From Dyadobacter sp. CY347 (lineage in GTDB: Bacteria > Bacteroidota > Bacteroidia > Cytophagales > Spirosomataceae), in NCBI RefSeq assembly GCF_021502655.1, contig NZ_JAKFFT010000008.1:1-64000 (forward strand): a stretch of DNA of 64,000 nucleotides, written 5' to 3'. A model generated the notes under the pieces. The model ran no database searches, had not been told where the DNA came from, and was given only the letters and a program-made list of their open reading frames with translations. The number at the start of each line of letters is the position of its first letter. Positions within the stretch are counted from its first letter, which is position 1. This document shows, in pieces, positions 18,546-26,777 of this stretch. The translations under genes were made by a program, and so were the position numbers.

Positions 18546-18710
18546 ATGAAAATCAACAACGAAAGCGAATACGAAAAGGCCTCGGAACGGGCAGATGAAA
18601 TCTTTGGCGCAAAAAAAGGCTCGCCGGAAGAACAGGAGTTAAAGGAATTGCTAAAAGCGATTAAAGATTACGAAGACGATTTCATTCGGATGTTAAAAGA
18701 GAGTGAGTAA
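18546..18710 (+). CDS. Small protein resembling the N-terminal part of HigA antitoxins
   Basis: This 54-residue acidic protein starts MKINNESEYEKASERADEIF and continues SPEEQELKELLKAIKDYEDD. The pattern matches the N-terminal helices of the HigA antitoxins in this window (NNEQYEEALANIYTLM...SDELEVLAILVKDYE at 8947-9306). The HTH half is missing: the protein ends where the linker would begin. No toxin gene is adjacent. The 3' end overlaps the convergent YigZ gene by 29 nt. It could be a decayed antitoxin, a stand-alone neutraliser, or an unrelated helical peptide. Confidence 0.6.
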   Translation: MKINNESEYEKASERADEIFGAKKGSPEEQELKELLKAIKDYEDDFIRMLKESE

Positions 18711-19296
18711 GTCCCTCAACCTGGTCACAGCGAGCAATAAACCTTTCCGTGCTTGCTACACGAACTTCCGCGACTAAGCGACATTCCATCTCAAAAACCT
18801 GCTCTCTGATAGGCAGTTCCATTTCCTTCACAATCCGCATGACACCATTCATTTGCGGATAGGAAAAATTGAGCTGATATAAATTGTAGAAATGCCGAGT
18901 AACAATCTCCAACTGGCTTAAAGCATCCTCGGTCGCCAGTTTATAAGCATTAATCAATCCCGGAACACCCAGTAATGTGCCCCCAAAATAACGTACCACA
19001 ACCACCAGCACATTGGTAACATTCCTGGAATACAATGTATTAAGGATCGGTCGGCCCGCAGTTCCCGATGGTTCGCCATCATCGCTCATTCTGTAACTCA
19101 TGCGGTCCGCGCCCAACCGGTAGGCGTAGCAATGATGCACGGCTTTGGGATGCAGCTCCCGCAATGTCGCCAGATGTGCTTTTGCATCCGTTTCGCCTTC
19201 TATTGGAAAACTGTAAGCCAGAAATTTGCTGCCTTTATCTTTGAAAAAACCTTCCGCTGGCCCGGTGACGGTTTGGTAACTATCGTCAAATAACAC
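18682..19296 (-). CDS. YigZ/IMPACT family protein
   Basis: This 204-residue protein has the UPF0029/IMPACT N-terminal domain with KGSKFLAYSF, HHCYAYRLG, DDGEPSGTAGRPIL and VVVVRYFGGTLLGVPGL, the diagnostic block of the family. Bacterial YigZ proteins are linked loosely to translation control, but their precise role is unsettled. The start overlaps the end of the MFS gene by 11 nt, so the two form an operon. Confidence 0.92.
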   Translation of the reverse strand: MLFDDSYQTVTGPAEGFFKDKGSKFLAYSFPIEGETDAKAHLATLRELHPKAVHHCYAYRLGADRMSYRMSDDGEPSGTAGRPILNTLYSRNVTNVLVVVVRYFGGTLLGVPGLINAYKLATEDALSQLEIVTRHFYNLYQLNFSYPQMNGVMRIVKEMELPIREQVFEMECRLVAEVRVASTERFIARCDQVEGLTHSLLTSE

Positions 19297-20473
19297 GGGC
19301 GCGGCGTTTTTTGAATTGATAAATCAAGACCGTGTAAATTAATGCGGCCATGGCAAAGCCGGCCATGACAAAGAAAACCAGCGGCAGATTCCCGCGTCGG
19401 TTTGCAAAGAGTTCAGCCGATAAAAATGCGCCTAAGCCAATTCCCGCTTCCAAAGAAATGAACATTGTAGCAATGGATCGTCCGCGATTATCATCCTGGC
19501 TCAAATCGACCGTCCAGGCCGAAAGCACAGGCGACAAAATGCCCATCGACATGCCAAAAAATGCAGCCCCGGCAAAAAACATCGGGACGGAATCAGCATA
19601 ACCTGTTATGATCATCGCGATAATAAGCACAACGCAACCAGCAATGGTCACGGGAATCCGACCATGCCTATCCGAAATCTTTCCGGCAAAAAGTCTGATC
19701 AGAATAGAGAAAATGGTGAAAAACATGAAATAAAAACCACGGTTCTGCAATCCTAAATAGCCACTGAAATCCGGTGTAACCGTCGCCACAGCGCCATAAC
19801 CAAAGTAGCAAAGGAATGTGACCAGTGCAGGGCTAAAAACAGCAGGCTCAAAAATATCCCTACCCGTGATTTTAAAAGCATTTAAAGAAAGCCGCTCTTT
19901 TTTAACCAGCGTCTCTTTCATATTCAGCAAGATCGCAATGGATAAAAACGCAAATAGCGAAGAAGTATAAAACAATGCATTCAAGGAAAACGCCTCGCTA
20001 ATCATACTCCCAACCGCCGGCCCGAAGGCAGAACCAACGCCCATACACATCCCGTGCACGCCCATCGCCTCCCCGCGCCTGCTCGCAGGAACAATGTCCG
20101 CGACATAGGCTGATGTTCCGGTTGGCTTAAAGCCTGTTGAAAAACCATGAACTAGCCTTAGTAGCAGAAAAGGCATTACTGTTGTGAAAATTGGATACAA
20201 AAATCCGCAAACGAAGCATACAATCGAGCCGAACGCCATGACAGGAACGCGGCCAATGCGGTCGGTTAAGCGACCACTGAATGGACGAGAAAGTCCGGCT
20301 GTTAATGTGAATAATCCAATGATCGCGCCTTTATATTCGGCACCGCCCATCTCGGTAAGATATCCCGGAAGCTCGGGAATGAGCATGTTGAAGCTGGAAG
20401 AAAAAAGAAACGAACTAAGGCCAAGTAACCAGAATTGAGTTGTGAAGATACTTGGGGAACTTGTACTTTGCAT
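19286..20473 (-). CDS. MFS transporter
   Basis: This 395-residue integral membrane protein has about 12 hydrophobic segments in two six-helix halves. The MFS loop 2-3 signature is GRLTDRIGRVPVM (about 61-73) and its echo in the second half is GKISDRHGRIPV. The substrate is unknown; the architecture resembles multidrug or sugar efflux carriers. YigZ follows with an 11-nt overlap. The start codon is only 4 nt from a -7-like box (TACTTTTG, 20485-20478), so the message may be nearly leaderless or the box may be chance. Confidence 0.9.
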   Translation of the reverse strand: MQSTSSPSIFTTQFWLLGLSSFLFSSSFNMLIPELPGYLTEMGGAEYKGAIIGLFTLTAGLSRPFSGRLTDRIGRVPVMAFGSIVCFVCGFLYPIFTTVMPFLLLRLVHGFSTGFKPTGTSAYVADIVPASRRGEAMGVHGMCMGVGSAFGPAVGSMISEAFSLNALFYTSSLFAFLSIAILLNMKETLVKKERLSLNAFKITGRDIFEPAVFSPALVTFLCYFGYGAVATVTPDFSGYLGLQNRGFYFMFFTIFSILIRLFAGKISDRHGRIPVTIAGCVVLIIAMIITGYADSVPMFFAGAAFFGMSMGILSPVLSAWTVDLSQDDNRGRSIATMFISLEAGIGLGAFLSAELFANRRGNLPLVFFVMAGFAMAALIYTVLIYQFKKRRARVI

Positions 20474-20540
20474 GATGCAAAAGTACGATGATCCTATAAA
20501 ATATAGATCGCAAATTTCAAAAGTTCGTGAATGTCTGAGT

Positions 20541-20684
20541 TTAAAATTTCTTTTTGAGCTTACTTAAAGTCTCCCTAGCCATCTCCATTTTTTTGATGAC
20601 AAATGGGTCATTAGCATGGCTTTTAATGTTATCGTTAATCGTTATTTTTGAAATGTCTACCGAGTATTTTGTGGTTGTCTTCAT
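20541..20684 (-). CDS. Small lysine-rich protein (47 aa) downstream of a DUF6934-like gene
   Basis: The frame starts MKTTTKYSVDISKITINDNI and ends in a basic helix (ETLSKLKKKF). I do not recognise a family. Its ATG overlaps the stop codon of the upstream gene (ATGA), which strongly suggests it is translated by coupling. High Lys/Glu content and amphipathic spacing suggest a helical C-terminal half. Function unknown. Confidence 0.6.
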   Translation of the reverse strand: MKTTTKYSVDISKITINDNIKSHANDPFVIKKMEMARETLSKLKKKF

Positions 20685-21160
20685 ATCCTATGTTTTAGAT
20701 TGATAAGGAAGGCTTCATAGTTCTTCCCGGGTTGAAATGCTTCACTAATTTCATTAATAATTCCCTCAACAACATATTGATCATCCCAATGTTGCTTTTC
20801 CCTAGTGATGACGATTTGGTAGAGTCGAGTTCTTGAAGGAGTGCTCCCCTGAAAGAACACTTTTTTGTCAGGATTTAATTCAAGAAATGAGAAAACGGTC
20901 TGGATTACTGTGGCTAAAACTAGCTCCATATCCTGATTGTCACTCACGGATAAATCATCAAGCTCTCCATACTTGTCAATATCACCAAAGGCAAGATTGT
21001 AAACATTTTCATCAATCAAAAGAAATTGAACGTGTATACGGATTCGCTTACTTGCTGACCTGCTTTCAAAGGTAAAGCGTAAATAATCTGTCGATGCTTC
21101 GATCGGGTAAAAGTTGTGTTTCAAAATAGTGTGTGATTGAGTACTGAGATCTGTATGCAA
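20681..21160 (-). CDS. DUF6934-like protein
   Basis: This 159-residue protein has the run YNLAFGDIDKYGELDDLSVSDNQD, then LATVIQTVFSFLELNPDKKVFFQGSTPSRTRLYQIVIT and a C-terminal YEAFLINLKH. These match the pattern I recall for the DUF6934 family, small Bacteroidota proteins of unknown function often followed by a tiny partner gene. The conserved GSTPSRTRLY looks like a functional core. It is coupled to the 47-codon gene by a 4-nt overlap. The two-gene layout is like a toxin-antitoxin cassette, but no biochemical evidence is known to me. Confidence 0.72.
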   Translation of the reverse strand: MHTDLSTQSHTILKHNFYPIEASTDYLRFTFESRSASKRIRIHVQFLLIDENVYNLAFGDIDKYGELDDLSVSDNQDMELVLATVIQTVFSFLELNPDKKVFFQGSTPSRTRLYQIVITREKQHWDDQYVVEGIINEISEAFQPGKNYEAFLINLKHRI

Positions 21161-21227
21161 GTTAACTTAAATCCGCATTTTTGGAAATCGGTTTTTGTGG
21201 TTGCTTCTTTTTTCCCAACTTTAAAAA

Positions 21228-22172
21228 ATGGTACGCATATTTTATAAGGAAGGCCGGCTGATCAAGCGCGAGAATGATATTCGTGAGCTTGGAAAAGTTA
21301 AAAATTTGGTTTGGGTTGATTTGCAGTCGCCGAGTGCTGAGGAAGAGGAATGGGTGGAGAATAAATGTAATATCAGCTTCCAGACGCCTCAGGAAATCGT
21401 CGAAATTGAGAGCAGTTCGCGGTTTTTTGAACAAAATGACACCATTAACGCCAACTCAAACTTCCTGAAAATTGATCGGGATAGTTATGAAACATATCCG
21501 GTTTCCTTCATATTATACCAAAATGTGCTCTTCACATACCGGCGAGGCGACTCCAAAACATTTGCTGATACGGTTAAGAAAATGAAAGTCAGCCCGGAAG
21601 GAATTCAGAGTGGCGTGGACTTCATGCTATTGTTGCTGGAAACGCGTATTGAAGCCGATGCAGATTCCCTGGAAGGCATCTCGCGGGATATTTCTGCCAT
21701 TAGTAAAGACCTGACACGCGAACAAAAAGCCCGTCAGGAAGTCCTGATCCGCATCAGTGGTTTACAGGAAATTACAATGATGCTCCGGGAAACGAGCATT
21801 GACAAGCAACGCGTTTTGTCAGGAATTTTAAGAAGTCAGTATTTTCCGGAGGACAGGAAGGAACATTTGCGCATTATCCTGAAAGACATCAGCTCACTAT
21901 TGGAATACACCACTTTTAATTTCGAACGCCTTGAATATCTGCAAAATACATTCATGGGTTTGATCAACATTGAGCAAAGCCAGGTGATCAAAATTTTCAC
22001 GGTGGTGACGATCATATTCATGCCGCCGACGCTCATTGCAGGGATTTTTGGTATGAATTACAATCATATTCCCTCAACAGCAGAACCGTGGGGATTCTGG
22101 GTCTCGCTGCTGTTAATGCTGCTTTCTTCGCTGATTGTACTTTGGTTTTTCCGCCGAAAACGCTGGATTTAG
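21228..22172 (+). CDS. corA: CorA-type magnesium/cobalt transporter
   Basis: This 314-residue CorA/MIT family protein has a large cytoplasmic N-terminal domain with long helices (to about 245) and two C-terminal transmembrane segments. The first ends in the pore signature GMN (FGMNYNHIP), and the basic tail is FFRRKRWI. It would form a pentameric Mg2+ channel in the inner membrane. The 3' end overlaps the convergent FkbM gene by 4 nt. Confidence 0.95.
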   Translation: MVRIFYKEGRLIKRENDIRELGKVKNLVWVDLQSPSAEEEEWVENKCNISFQTPQEIVEIESSSRFFEQNDTINANSNFLKIDRDSYETYPVSFILYQNVLFTYRRGDSKTFADTVKKMKVSPEGIQSGVDFMLLLLETRIEADADSLEGISRDISAISKDLTREQKARQEVLIRISGLQEITMMLRETSIDKQRVLSGILRSQYFPEDRKEHLRIILKDISSLLEYTTFNFERLEYLQNTFMGLINIEQSQVIKIFTVVTIIFMPPTLIAGIFGMNYNHIPSTAEPWGFWVSLLLMLLSSLIVLWFFRRKRWI

Positions 22173-22999
22173 GCTTCGTTTGGAACAGCGTAAAAATTGA
22201 AGGTCTTCCACTTATTCATATCGCGCGGACCTTCGATTTTGATAATCTTCGCGTGCTCGTTGAAGTCTGAAAAGTAATGTAATGTGTAGCCAAATTCGGA
22301 AACGATGTGATACAATTCAGCGCGTTCTTCTGTTGTTGCTTTTGGAAAACATTCAGCCACAAGCACGGGTTTGAATTGTCTGATGAGATTACTAATTGAC
22401 CTAATCACTTCCATATCAGCGCCTTCCACATCCACTTTGATGAATGATAATTTTGATAACAGAGAAGCGTAATTCGATTTCAAGAAATTTTCAAGGTTAA
22501 TGCCCTTGATTTTCTCGGGAAGCTGAAAGGAACCCTGATCTTCAACGATTTCATTTGAAATTCCACCGTTACCAAACGAAGCCTCAGAAGAACTGTAATA
22601 GAATTCGCCTTCTTCTTTCGTGATCGCGTAGGGCAGTGGGATTATATTGGTTTTATCAACATTAAGTGAAACGTTCTTTTCTAAAATCTTGAAAACGTGC
22701 GGATTAGGGTCAAAACCGATGGTCGTACCGGTTTTTCCGGTGGCTAGTGCCATCGGCACAGTAGTGTCACCGATATTTGTCCCGATGTCAATGCAAAGGC
22801 TTCCCTTTGGAATAAATTTCTTGAAAAAATTAACTTCTTCCTGTGTAATGACCTTTGGATTTACCAATGGGTTTTTCCAGTTTGCGAATGATATTTCTCC
22901 TTCTTCCGCCAGCAAAAATGTATCCGTTTTATGAGGATATTCCTGAAACTGGCGACGGGCTTTTTTACGAGCCATTGAATTTTTAAAATACTCAAACAT
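22169..22999 (-). CDS. FkbM-family methyltransferase
   Basis: The 276-residue SAM-dependent methyltransferase has motif I CIDIGTNIGDTTVPMA (near 95), the acidic strand end GFDPNPHVF, and the FkbM hallmark FIKVDVEGADMEVI (near 187). FkbM proteins O-methylate sugars or polyketides; in Bacteroidota they often modify surface glycans. The next gene on the same strand, 95 nt upstream, is a glycosyltransferase, which fits a glycan role. No larger glycan cluster surrounds them. Confidence 0.9.
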   Translation of the reverse strand: MFEYFKNSMARKKARRQFQEYPHKTDTFLLAEEGEISFANWKNPLVNPKVITQEEVNFFKKFIPKGSLCIDIGTNIGDTTVPMALATGKTGTTIGFDPNPHVFKILEKNVSLNVDKTNIIPLPYAITKEEGEFYYSSSEASFGNGGISNEIVEDQGSFQLPEKIKGINLENFLKSNYASLLSKLSFIKVDVEGADMEVIRSISNLIRQFKPVLVAECFPKATTEERAELYHIVSEFGYTLHYFSDFNEHAKIIKIEGPRDMNKWKTFNFYAVPNEA

Positions 23000-23094
23000 G
23001 CAATAGAAAGAATTTTGTGAGTAACTGAAATTACAATATTAAGTATTAAAACGCTAAAATTTGTTATCTGATTCCATGGATTTGCACATCTGCG

Positions 23095-23979
23095 CTATAA
23101 TAAGCGGTAATTTCTGAATTCGAAAAGACGCCTCCCCGTCCGTTTTTCATACCAGTAAAGCAGCGCGTCCTTCAACTTGAATTTCTTTTTGGACGTATCC
23201 AGTTCCACTTTCCAGCTCTGCCGGGCGATCCGGCTTTCCATCACCGATGGATGCGATCCTTTGAAATGCGTCAGCGAGTCAAATTCTTCGTAATTGAAAA
23301 AATCTTCCGATTCCAAAATCTTATCCCAGGCTTCACCTTCGTTCCAGAAACGGCTCACATTCTTCATCTTGGTTTTCATCTGCGCCGGGCTTTTCACCCA
23401 ACCATAATGATAAACCGCAGCGCCGGAGTGCATGACATTTAATTTCTGGTTTCCCCGACGAAATCCCTGCGCATCGCGATAAGCCGAAATGGGCTGAGCT
23501 TTGGGTTTTTTCTCATTCCTTATAATGCGGATTTCCCGTCGATACCACTTTCTGCTGTCTCCAATATAATCGTAGGTCCCATAAAAATGCACGTAATCAA
23601 ACAATAGGCCTTCTACACGCTCATCATCCAGGTGACGCGCACAGGAATCAATGATTGCCTGATGATATTTTTCATGCACGGCTTCGTCACCCTGAATGTA
23701 AAATGCCCAATCCGCGTCCGGCGAGATTTTTTTTAGAGCCTTGTCTGTCTCCACCGCCAGCACTTTTCCACCTTCCCGCAGCGACATATCCCATTCCGAT
23801 TCCACGATCCTGATCTTGTCCGAAGCAATGGACCGGATCAGACCCAATGTATCATCATCACTAAGCCCAACACTCACCAGCATTTCGTCCACAACCGGCA
23901 GTATGGACGTGATTGCCTCTACAATCGGGTAGTCGTTAATGATGGCATTTCTGATAATTGTGAATCCGGAAATCTTCAA
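23095..23979 (-). CDS. Family 2-like glycosyltransferase
   Basis: This 294-residue protein starts KISGFTIIRNAIINDYPIVEAI and has EMLVSVGLSDDDTL, then ADWAFYIQGDEAVHEKYH with the D-x-D/E-type acidic cluster of GT-A enzymes. The remainder resembles the small cytoplasmic glycosyltransferases of Bacteroidota. There is no ATG: a TTG at 23979 begins the conserved sequence, and an in-frame stop lies 12 nt further up, so TTG (or ATT at 23991) must be used. It probably acts with the FkbM methyltransferase downstream. Confidence 0.8.
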   Translation of the reverse strand: MKISGFTIIRNAIINDYPIVEAITSILPVVDEMLVSVGLSDDDTLGLIRSIASDKIRIVESEWDMSLREGGKVLAVETDKALKKISPDADWAFYIQGDEAVHEKYHQAIIDSCARHLDDERVEGLLFDYVHFYGTYDYIGDSRKWYRREIRIIRNEKKPKAQPISAYRDAQGFRRGNQKLNVMHSGAAVYHYGWVKSPAQMKTKMKNVSRFWNEGEAWDKILESEDFFNYEEFDSLTHFKGSHPSVMESRIARQSWKVELDTSKKKFKLKDALLYWYEKRTGRRLFEFRNYRLL

Positions 23980-24011
23980 TGTAAGCGCAATTTAAAGTGA
24001 TGTGAGCATGA

Positions 24012-24019
24012 CAAAGTTA
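24012..24019 (-). promoter_or_regulatory. -7 box ahead of the glycosyltransferase gene
   Basis: TAACTTTG on the minus strand matches TAnnTTTG exactly, 32 nt upstream of the TTG start. No TTG lies at the right distance upstream, so the promoter is only half supported. Confidence 0.35.
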
Positions 24020-24075
24020 GTTTATTCGTCCTAAGAATATCGCCCGGATAAGAATTCAATTTGATCAGTTTCTCC

Positions 24076-24106
24076 TTGAATTTCCGAATCAAAGCATGTA
24101 GATTTG
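24076..24106 (+). promoter_or_regulatory. Promoter of nrdB
   Basis: TTG (24076-24078), 20 nt, then TAGATTTG (24099-24106). This is an exact fit to the Bacteroidota consensus. Transcription should begin near 24112, leaving a leader of about 74 nt before nrdB. Confidence 0.75.
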
Positions 24107-24185
24107 TTTTCTCCAGTCCGGCAAATCTGGCGCGGATTAATCAATAAATTATACATCTGGTCCCCGTTAAAATTTTTAAATACTT

Positions 24186-25181
24186 ATGTCACAAGAACTT
24201 ACCAGGCAGGAACCCCTGTTAGTAGAAGATCCTTTGCGGTTTGTGCTATTTCCGATCAAACATTCCGATATCTGGGAAATGTACAAACGCCACGAAGCGT
24301 CTTTCTGGACGGCCGAAGAGATCGATCTTTCTCAGGATATGAAAGACTGGGAGAATCTGAGCGACGGTGAGAGGCATTTTATCTCTCACGTGCTTGCATT
24401 TTTTGCGGCATCCGATGGAATTGTAAATGAAAACCTGGCAGTCAACTTTCTGAGTGAAGTACAATATGCAGAAGCCAAGTGTTTTTACGGCTTCCAGATC
24501 GCGATGGAAAACATCCATTCCGAAACTTACTCGTTGCTGATCGATACATATATTAAAGATCCGTCTGAAAAAGACCATTTGCTACGCGCCATCGACACCA
24601 TTCCTTGCGTTCAGAAAAAAGCAGATTGGGCATTGAAATGGATCAACAGTCCGGTGTTTGCTGAAAGGATCATTGCATTTGCAGCAGTAGAAGGAATTTT
24701 CTTTTCAGGATCGTTCTGCTCTATTTTCTGGCTCAAAAAACGCGGCTTAATGCCCGGACTTTCTTTCTCGAATGAGCTTATTTCCCGCGACGAAGGTTTA
24801 CACTGTGAATTCGCATGTTTGCTCTATACCAGACACATTGTAAACCAATTACCAAAGGAACGCGTGATCGAAATCATGCTGGACGCGGTTGAAATTGAAA
24901 AAGAGTTCATTACTGAAGCATTGCCGGTTTCCTTAATCGGCATGAATGCAGAGCTGATGAAACAATACATTGAATACATCGCCGATTTCTGGCTGGAAAG
25001 ATTGGGCTGCGACAAACAATTCGGTTCCGCTAACCCGTTCGATTTCATGGAATTAATCTCACTCCCAGGAAAAACCAACTTCTTCGAAAAACGCGTTGGA
25101 GAATATCAGAAAGCTGGGGTTATGAGCGGTGTGAAGGATAAGGATTCGGGGCACAAGATTTCGTTTGATTCGGATTTTTAA
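24186..25181 (+). CDS. nrdB: Ribonucleoside-diphosphate reductase, beta (radical) subunit, class Ia
   Basis: This 331-residue subunit houses the di-iron/tyrosyl radical cofactor. By comparison with eukaryotic R2, the metal ligands are D47, E108, H111, E169, E203 and H206. The radical tyrosine is Y115 in ENIHSETYSLLIDTYIKD. The presence of the tyrosine argues for a class Ia enzyme and against the Tyr-less Ic type. It carries the usual C-terminal DSDF tail for docking to NrdA. It is a single-gene unit with its own promoter, separate from nrdA. Confidence 0.96.
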   Translation: MSQELTRQEPLLVEDPLRFVLFPIKHSDIWEMYKRHEASFWTAEEIDLSQDMKDWENLSDGERHFISHVLAFFAASDGIVNENLAVNFLSEVQYAEAKCFYGFQIAMENIHSETYSLLIDTYIKDPSEKDHLLRAIDTIPCVQKKADWALKWINSPVFAERIIAFAAVEGIFFSGSFCSIFWLKKRGLMPGLSFSNELISRDEGLHCEFACLLYTRHIVNQLPKERVIEIMLDAVEIEKEFITEALPVSLIGMNAELMKQYIEYIADFWLERLGCDKQFGSANPFDFMELISLPGKTNFFEKRVGEYQKAGVMSGVKDKDSGHKISFDSDF

Positions 25182-25205
25182 GTAAGATGTTAGCTAACTA
25201 AGCCT

Positions 25206-25302
25206 CTGTCAGCCTGAGCGGAGTCGACGGCGCGTTACCCAGGAGTAGCGCGCCTTCGACTCCGCTCAGGCTGACAGGCGTTTAGGCTCAGGCTGACAGG
25301 CA
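25206..25302. repeat. REP-like long palindrome between nrdB and recX
   Basis: Two perfect 22-nt arms (25206-25227 and 25256-25277, built on CAGCCTGAGCGGAGTCGA) flank an interior with a further 6-bp pair (GGCGCG/CGCGCC). A partial third copy of the arm (GGCTCAGGCTGACAGGC) follows at 25285-25301. GC content is far above the surroundings. Such TTCGACTCCGCTCAGGCTGACA elements occur dispersed between genes in many Bacteroidota. It could also stop transcription of both convergent genes. Confidence 0.8.
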
Positions 25303-25303
25303 T

Positions 25304-25762
25304 TTATGCCAGCAACTCATCAACCGTTTTCCAAACCAACTCACTCTCATAACCCTTCCCTAACGCAAACCTCACTAATTTCTGTTTCAGCTTAAAAGGA
25401 TCATTCTCCGTTTTCAAAAGCAAATTTCTCTTCTTCTCTAAAAGCGTTTTCAACCCTTCCACATACGCCTTATCCTCAATCTCCCCCATCCCCTTTTCAA
25501 TGCTATATTGACTTAACCCACGCCGGTTAAGCTCCTGCCTGATCTTCATCCTGCCCCAGTTTTTCATCCGAAACTTCCCTCCCGCATAGGTTTTCGCAAA
25601 GCGTTCTTCACTCAGATAATTCATTGAAATCAGCTCCGCAATGAGCTCATCGGCCTCATCTCCCCACACATTCCATTTTTTCAGGCGTTGTCTTACTTCA
25701 TCTTGCGTCCTTTCCTGGTAAGCACAATAAGACGCAGCTTTTTGCAGGATTAAGCGATCCAT
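25304..25762 (-). CDS. recX: RecX regulatory protein
   Basis: This 152-residue protein is built of three-helix repeats. It begins ALQKAASYCAYQERTQDEVRQ-like (family pattern: A..YL..R..S..EL...L) and continues LISMNYLSEERFAKTYA, GRMKIRQELNRRGLS and VRFALGKGYESELV. RecX binds RecA filaments and limits recombination activity. Length is normal. It ends at the REP-like palindrome; recA is not in the window. Confidence 0.9.
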   Translation of the reverse strand: MDRLILQKAASYCAYQERTQDEVRQRLKKWNVWGDEADELIAELISMNYLSEERFAKTYAGGKFRMKNWGRMKIRQELNRRGLSQYSIEKGMGEIEDKAYVEGLKTLLEKKRNLLLKTENDPFKLKQKLVRFALGKGYESELVWKTVDELLA

Positions 25763-25830
25763 GAATTGAATTTTATATTAAATATTCTTAACAAGGTGCA
25801 AGAATAAAGAAAATATCCTTCGCGAATAAC

Positions 25831-25838
25831 TATTTTTG
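25831..25838 (+). promoter_or_regulatory. -7 box ahead of the metallophosphoesterase gene
   Basis: TATTTTTG matches TAnnTTTG exactly, 44 nt upstream of the start codon. No TTG stands at 19-20 nt upstream, so support is partial. Confidence 0.35.
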
Positions 25839-25882
25839 GAATAATATCACCACCCTGAAACGACCCAAACCTGAACGATACA

Positions 25883-26698
25883 ATGACATTCAAACGCCGC
25901 TCTTTTCTCAAACTTTTACCCGCATTGCCAGGCCTTTCATTCATATCAAAACCAAAAGAAAACAATGTTCCCGCAAGAATTTCCATGCGGTTCATAGTCG
26001 CTTCCGATGGACATTATGGCCAGCCTGACACCGATTTCAAGCAATTCCACACGGACTTGATCAGCTGGGTAAATCGGGAAAAGATGCAGAAAGGAGTTGA
26101 TTTCCTATTCTTCAACGGCGACCTTATCCACGACGACCCAACATTATTATATGATTTCAAAAACACCATTAGCAACCTTAGCGTGCCGTTTTATGTAAGT
26201 CGCGGCAACCATGACAAGGTTGGTTTGGACGTGTGGCAAAGCACCTGGGGTTATCCTACCAACCACAGCTTTGCAAAAGGCGAATACGCATTCATCATCG
26301 GCGATACATCCAATGAAAAAGGCGAATACGTGTGCCCGGACGCAACCTGGCTAAAAAACGAAATCGCCAAACACAAAGACAAAAAAGGCATCTTCGTATT
26401 CCTGCACATCACCCCCGCAAAATGGACCGTCAACGGAATCGAATGCAAAGAAGTCATCGCCCTCTTCGAAAACACCCCCAACATCAAAGCCATCTTCAAC
26501 GGCCACGACCACGACCAGGACAGCACCAAAATCTACGGAAAGAAGCCTTACTTCTTTGACGGGCACTTCGGTGGAAATTGGGGAACGACTTATAAGGGAT
26601 ATCGGATTGTGGAGATCTACGAGGATAGCACTTGGCAATCGTATCAATACAATCCCACGGCTGCGCCGGTTTTGAATAGTTTTACTGGGAAGAGTTAA
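25883..26698 (+). CDS. Exported metallophosphoesterase
   Basis: This 271-residue protein starts with a twin-arginine-type signal (KRRSFLKLLPALPGLSF). The calcineurin-like metallophosphatase core follows: DxH in ASDGHYG, FNGDLIHDD, SRGNHD, FLHITP and NGHDHD, which together supply the two-metal ligands. The Tat signal means it is exported after folding. The substrate cannot be inferred. It is flanked by unrelated genes and seems to be a single-gene unit. Confidence 0.88.
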   Translation: MTFKRRSFLKLLPALPGLSFISKPKENNVPARISMRFIVASDGHYGQPDTDFKQFHTDLISWVNREKMQKGVDFLFFNGDLIHDDPTLLYDFKNTISNLSVPFYVSRGNHDKVGLDVWQSTWGYPTNHSFAKGEYAFIIGDTSNEKGEYVCPDATWLKNEIAKHKDKKGIFVFLHITPAKWTVNGIECKEVIALFENTPNIKAIFNGHDHDQDSTKIYGKKPYFFDGHFGGNWGTTYKGYRIVEIYEDSTWQSYQYNPTAAPVLNSFTGKS

Positions 26699-26748
26699 AT
26701 GCTATGATTTACGGTTCCCGATTCAGTGGAAATAGGGATATCGAGCTA

Positions 26749-26762
26749 TAAGTATATACTTA
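26749..26762. repeat. 14-nt perfect palindrome
   Basis: TAAGTATATACTTA lies between convergent genes, 16 nt before the stop codon of the minus-strand small gene. It is too short to terminate by itself; it may be chance in AT-rich DNA. Confidence 0.4.
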
Positions 26763-26777
26763 CTCCAATCAAATTGT

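Noticed and set aside
20478..20485. TACTTTTG box directly before the MFS gene
   Set aside because: It is only 4 nt from the start codon and has no TTG at the correct distance, so I did not list it as a promoter.
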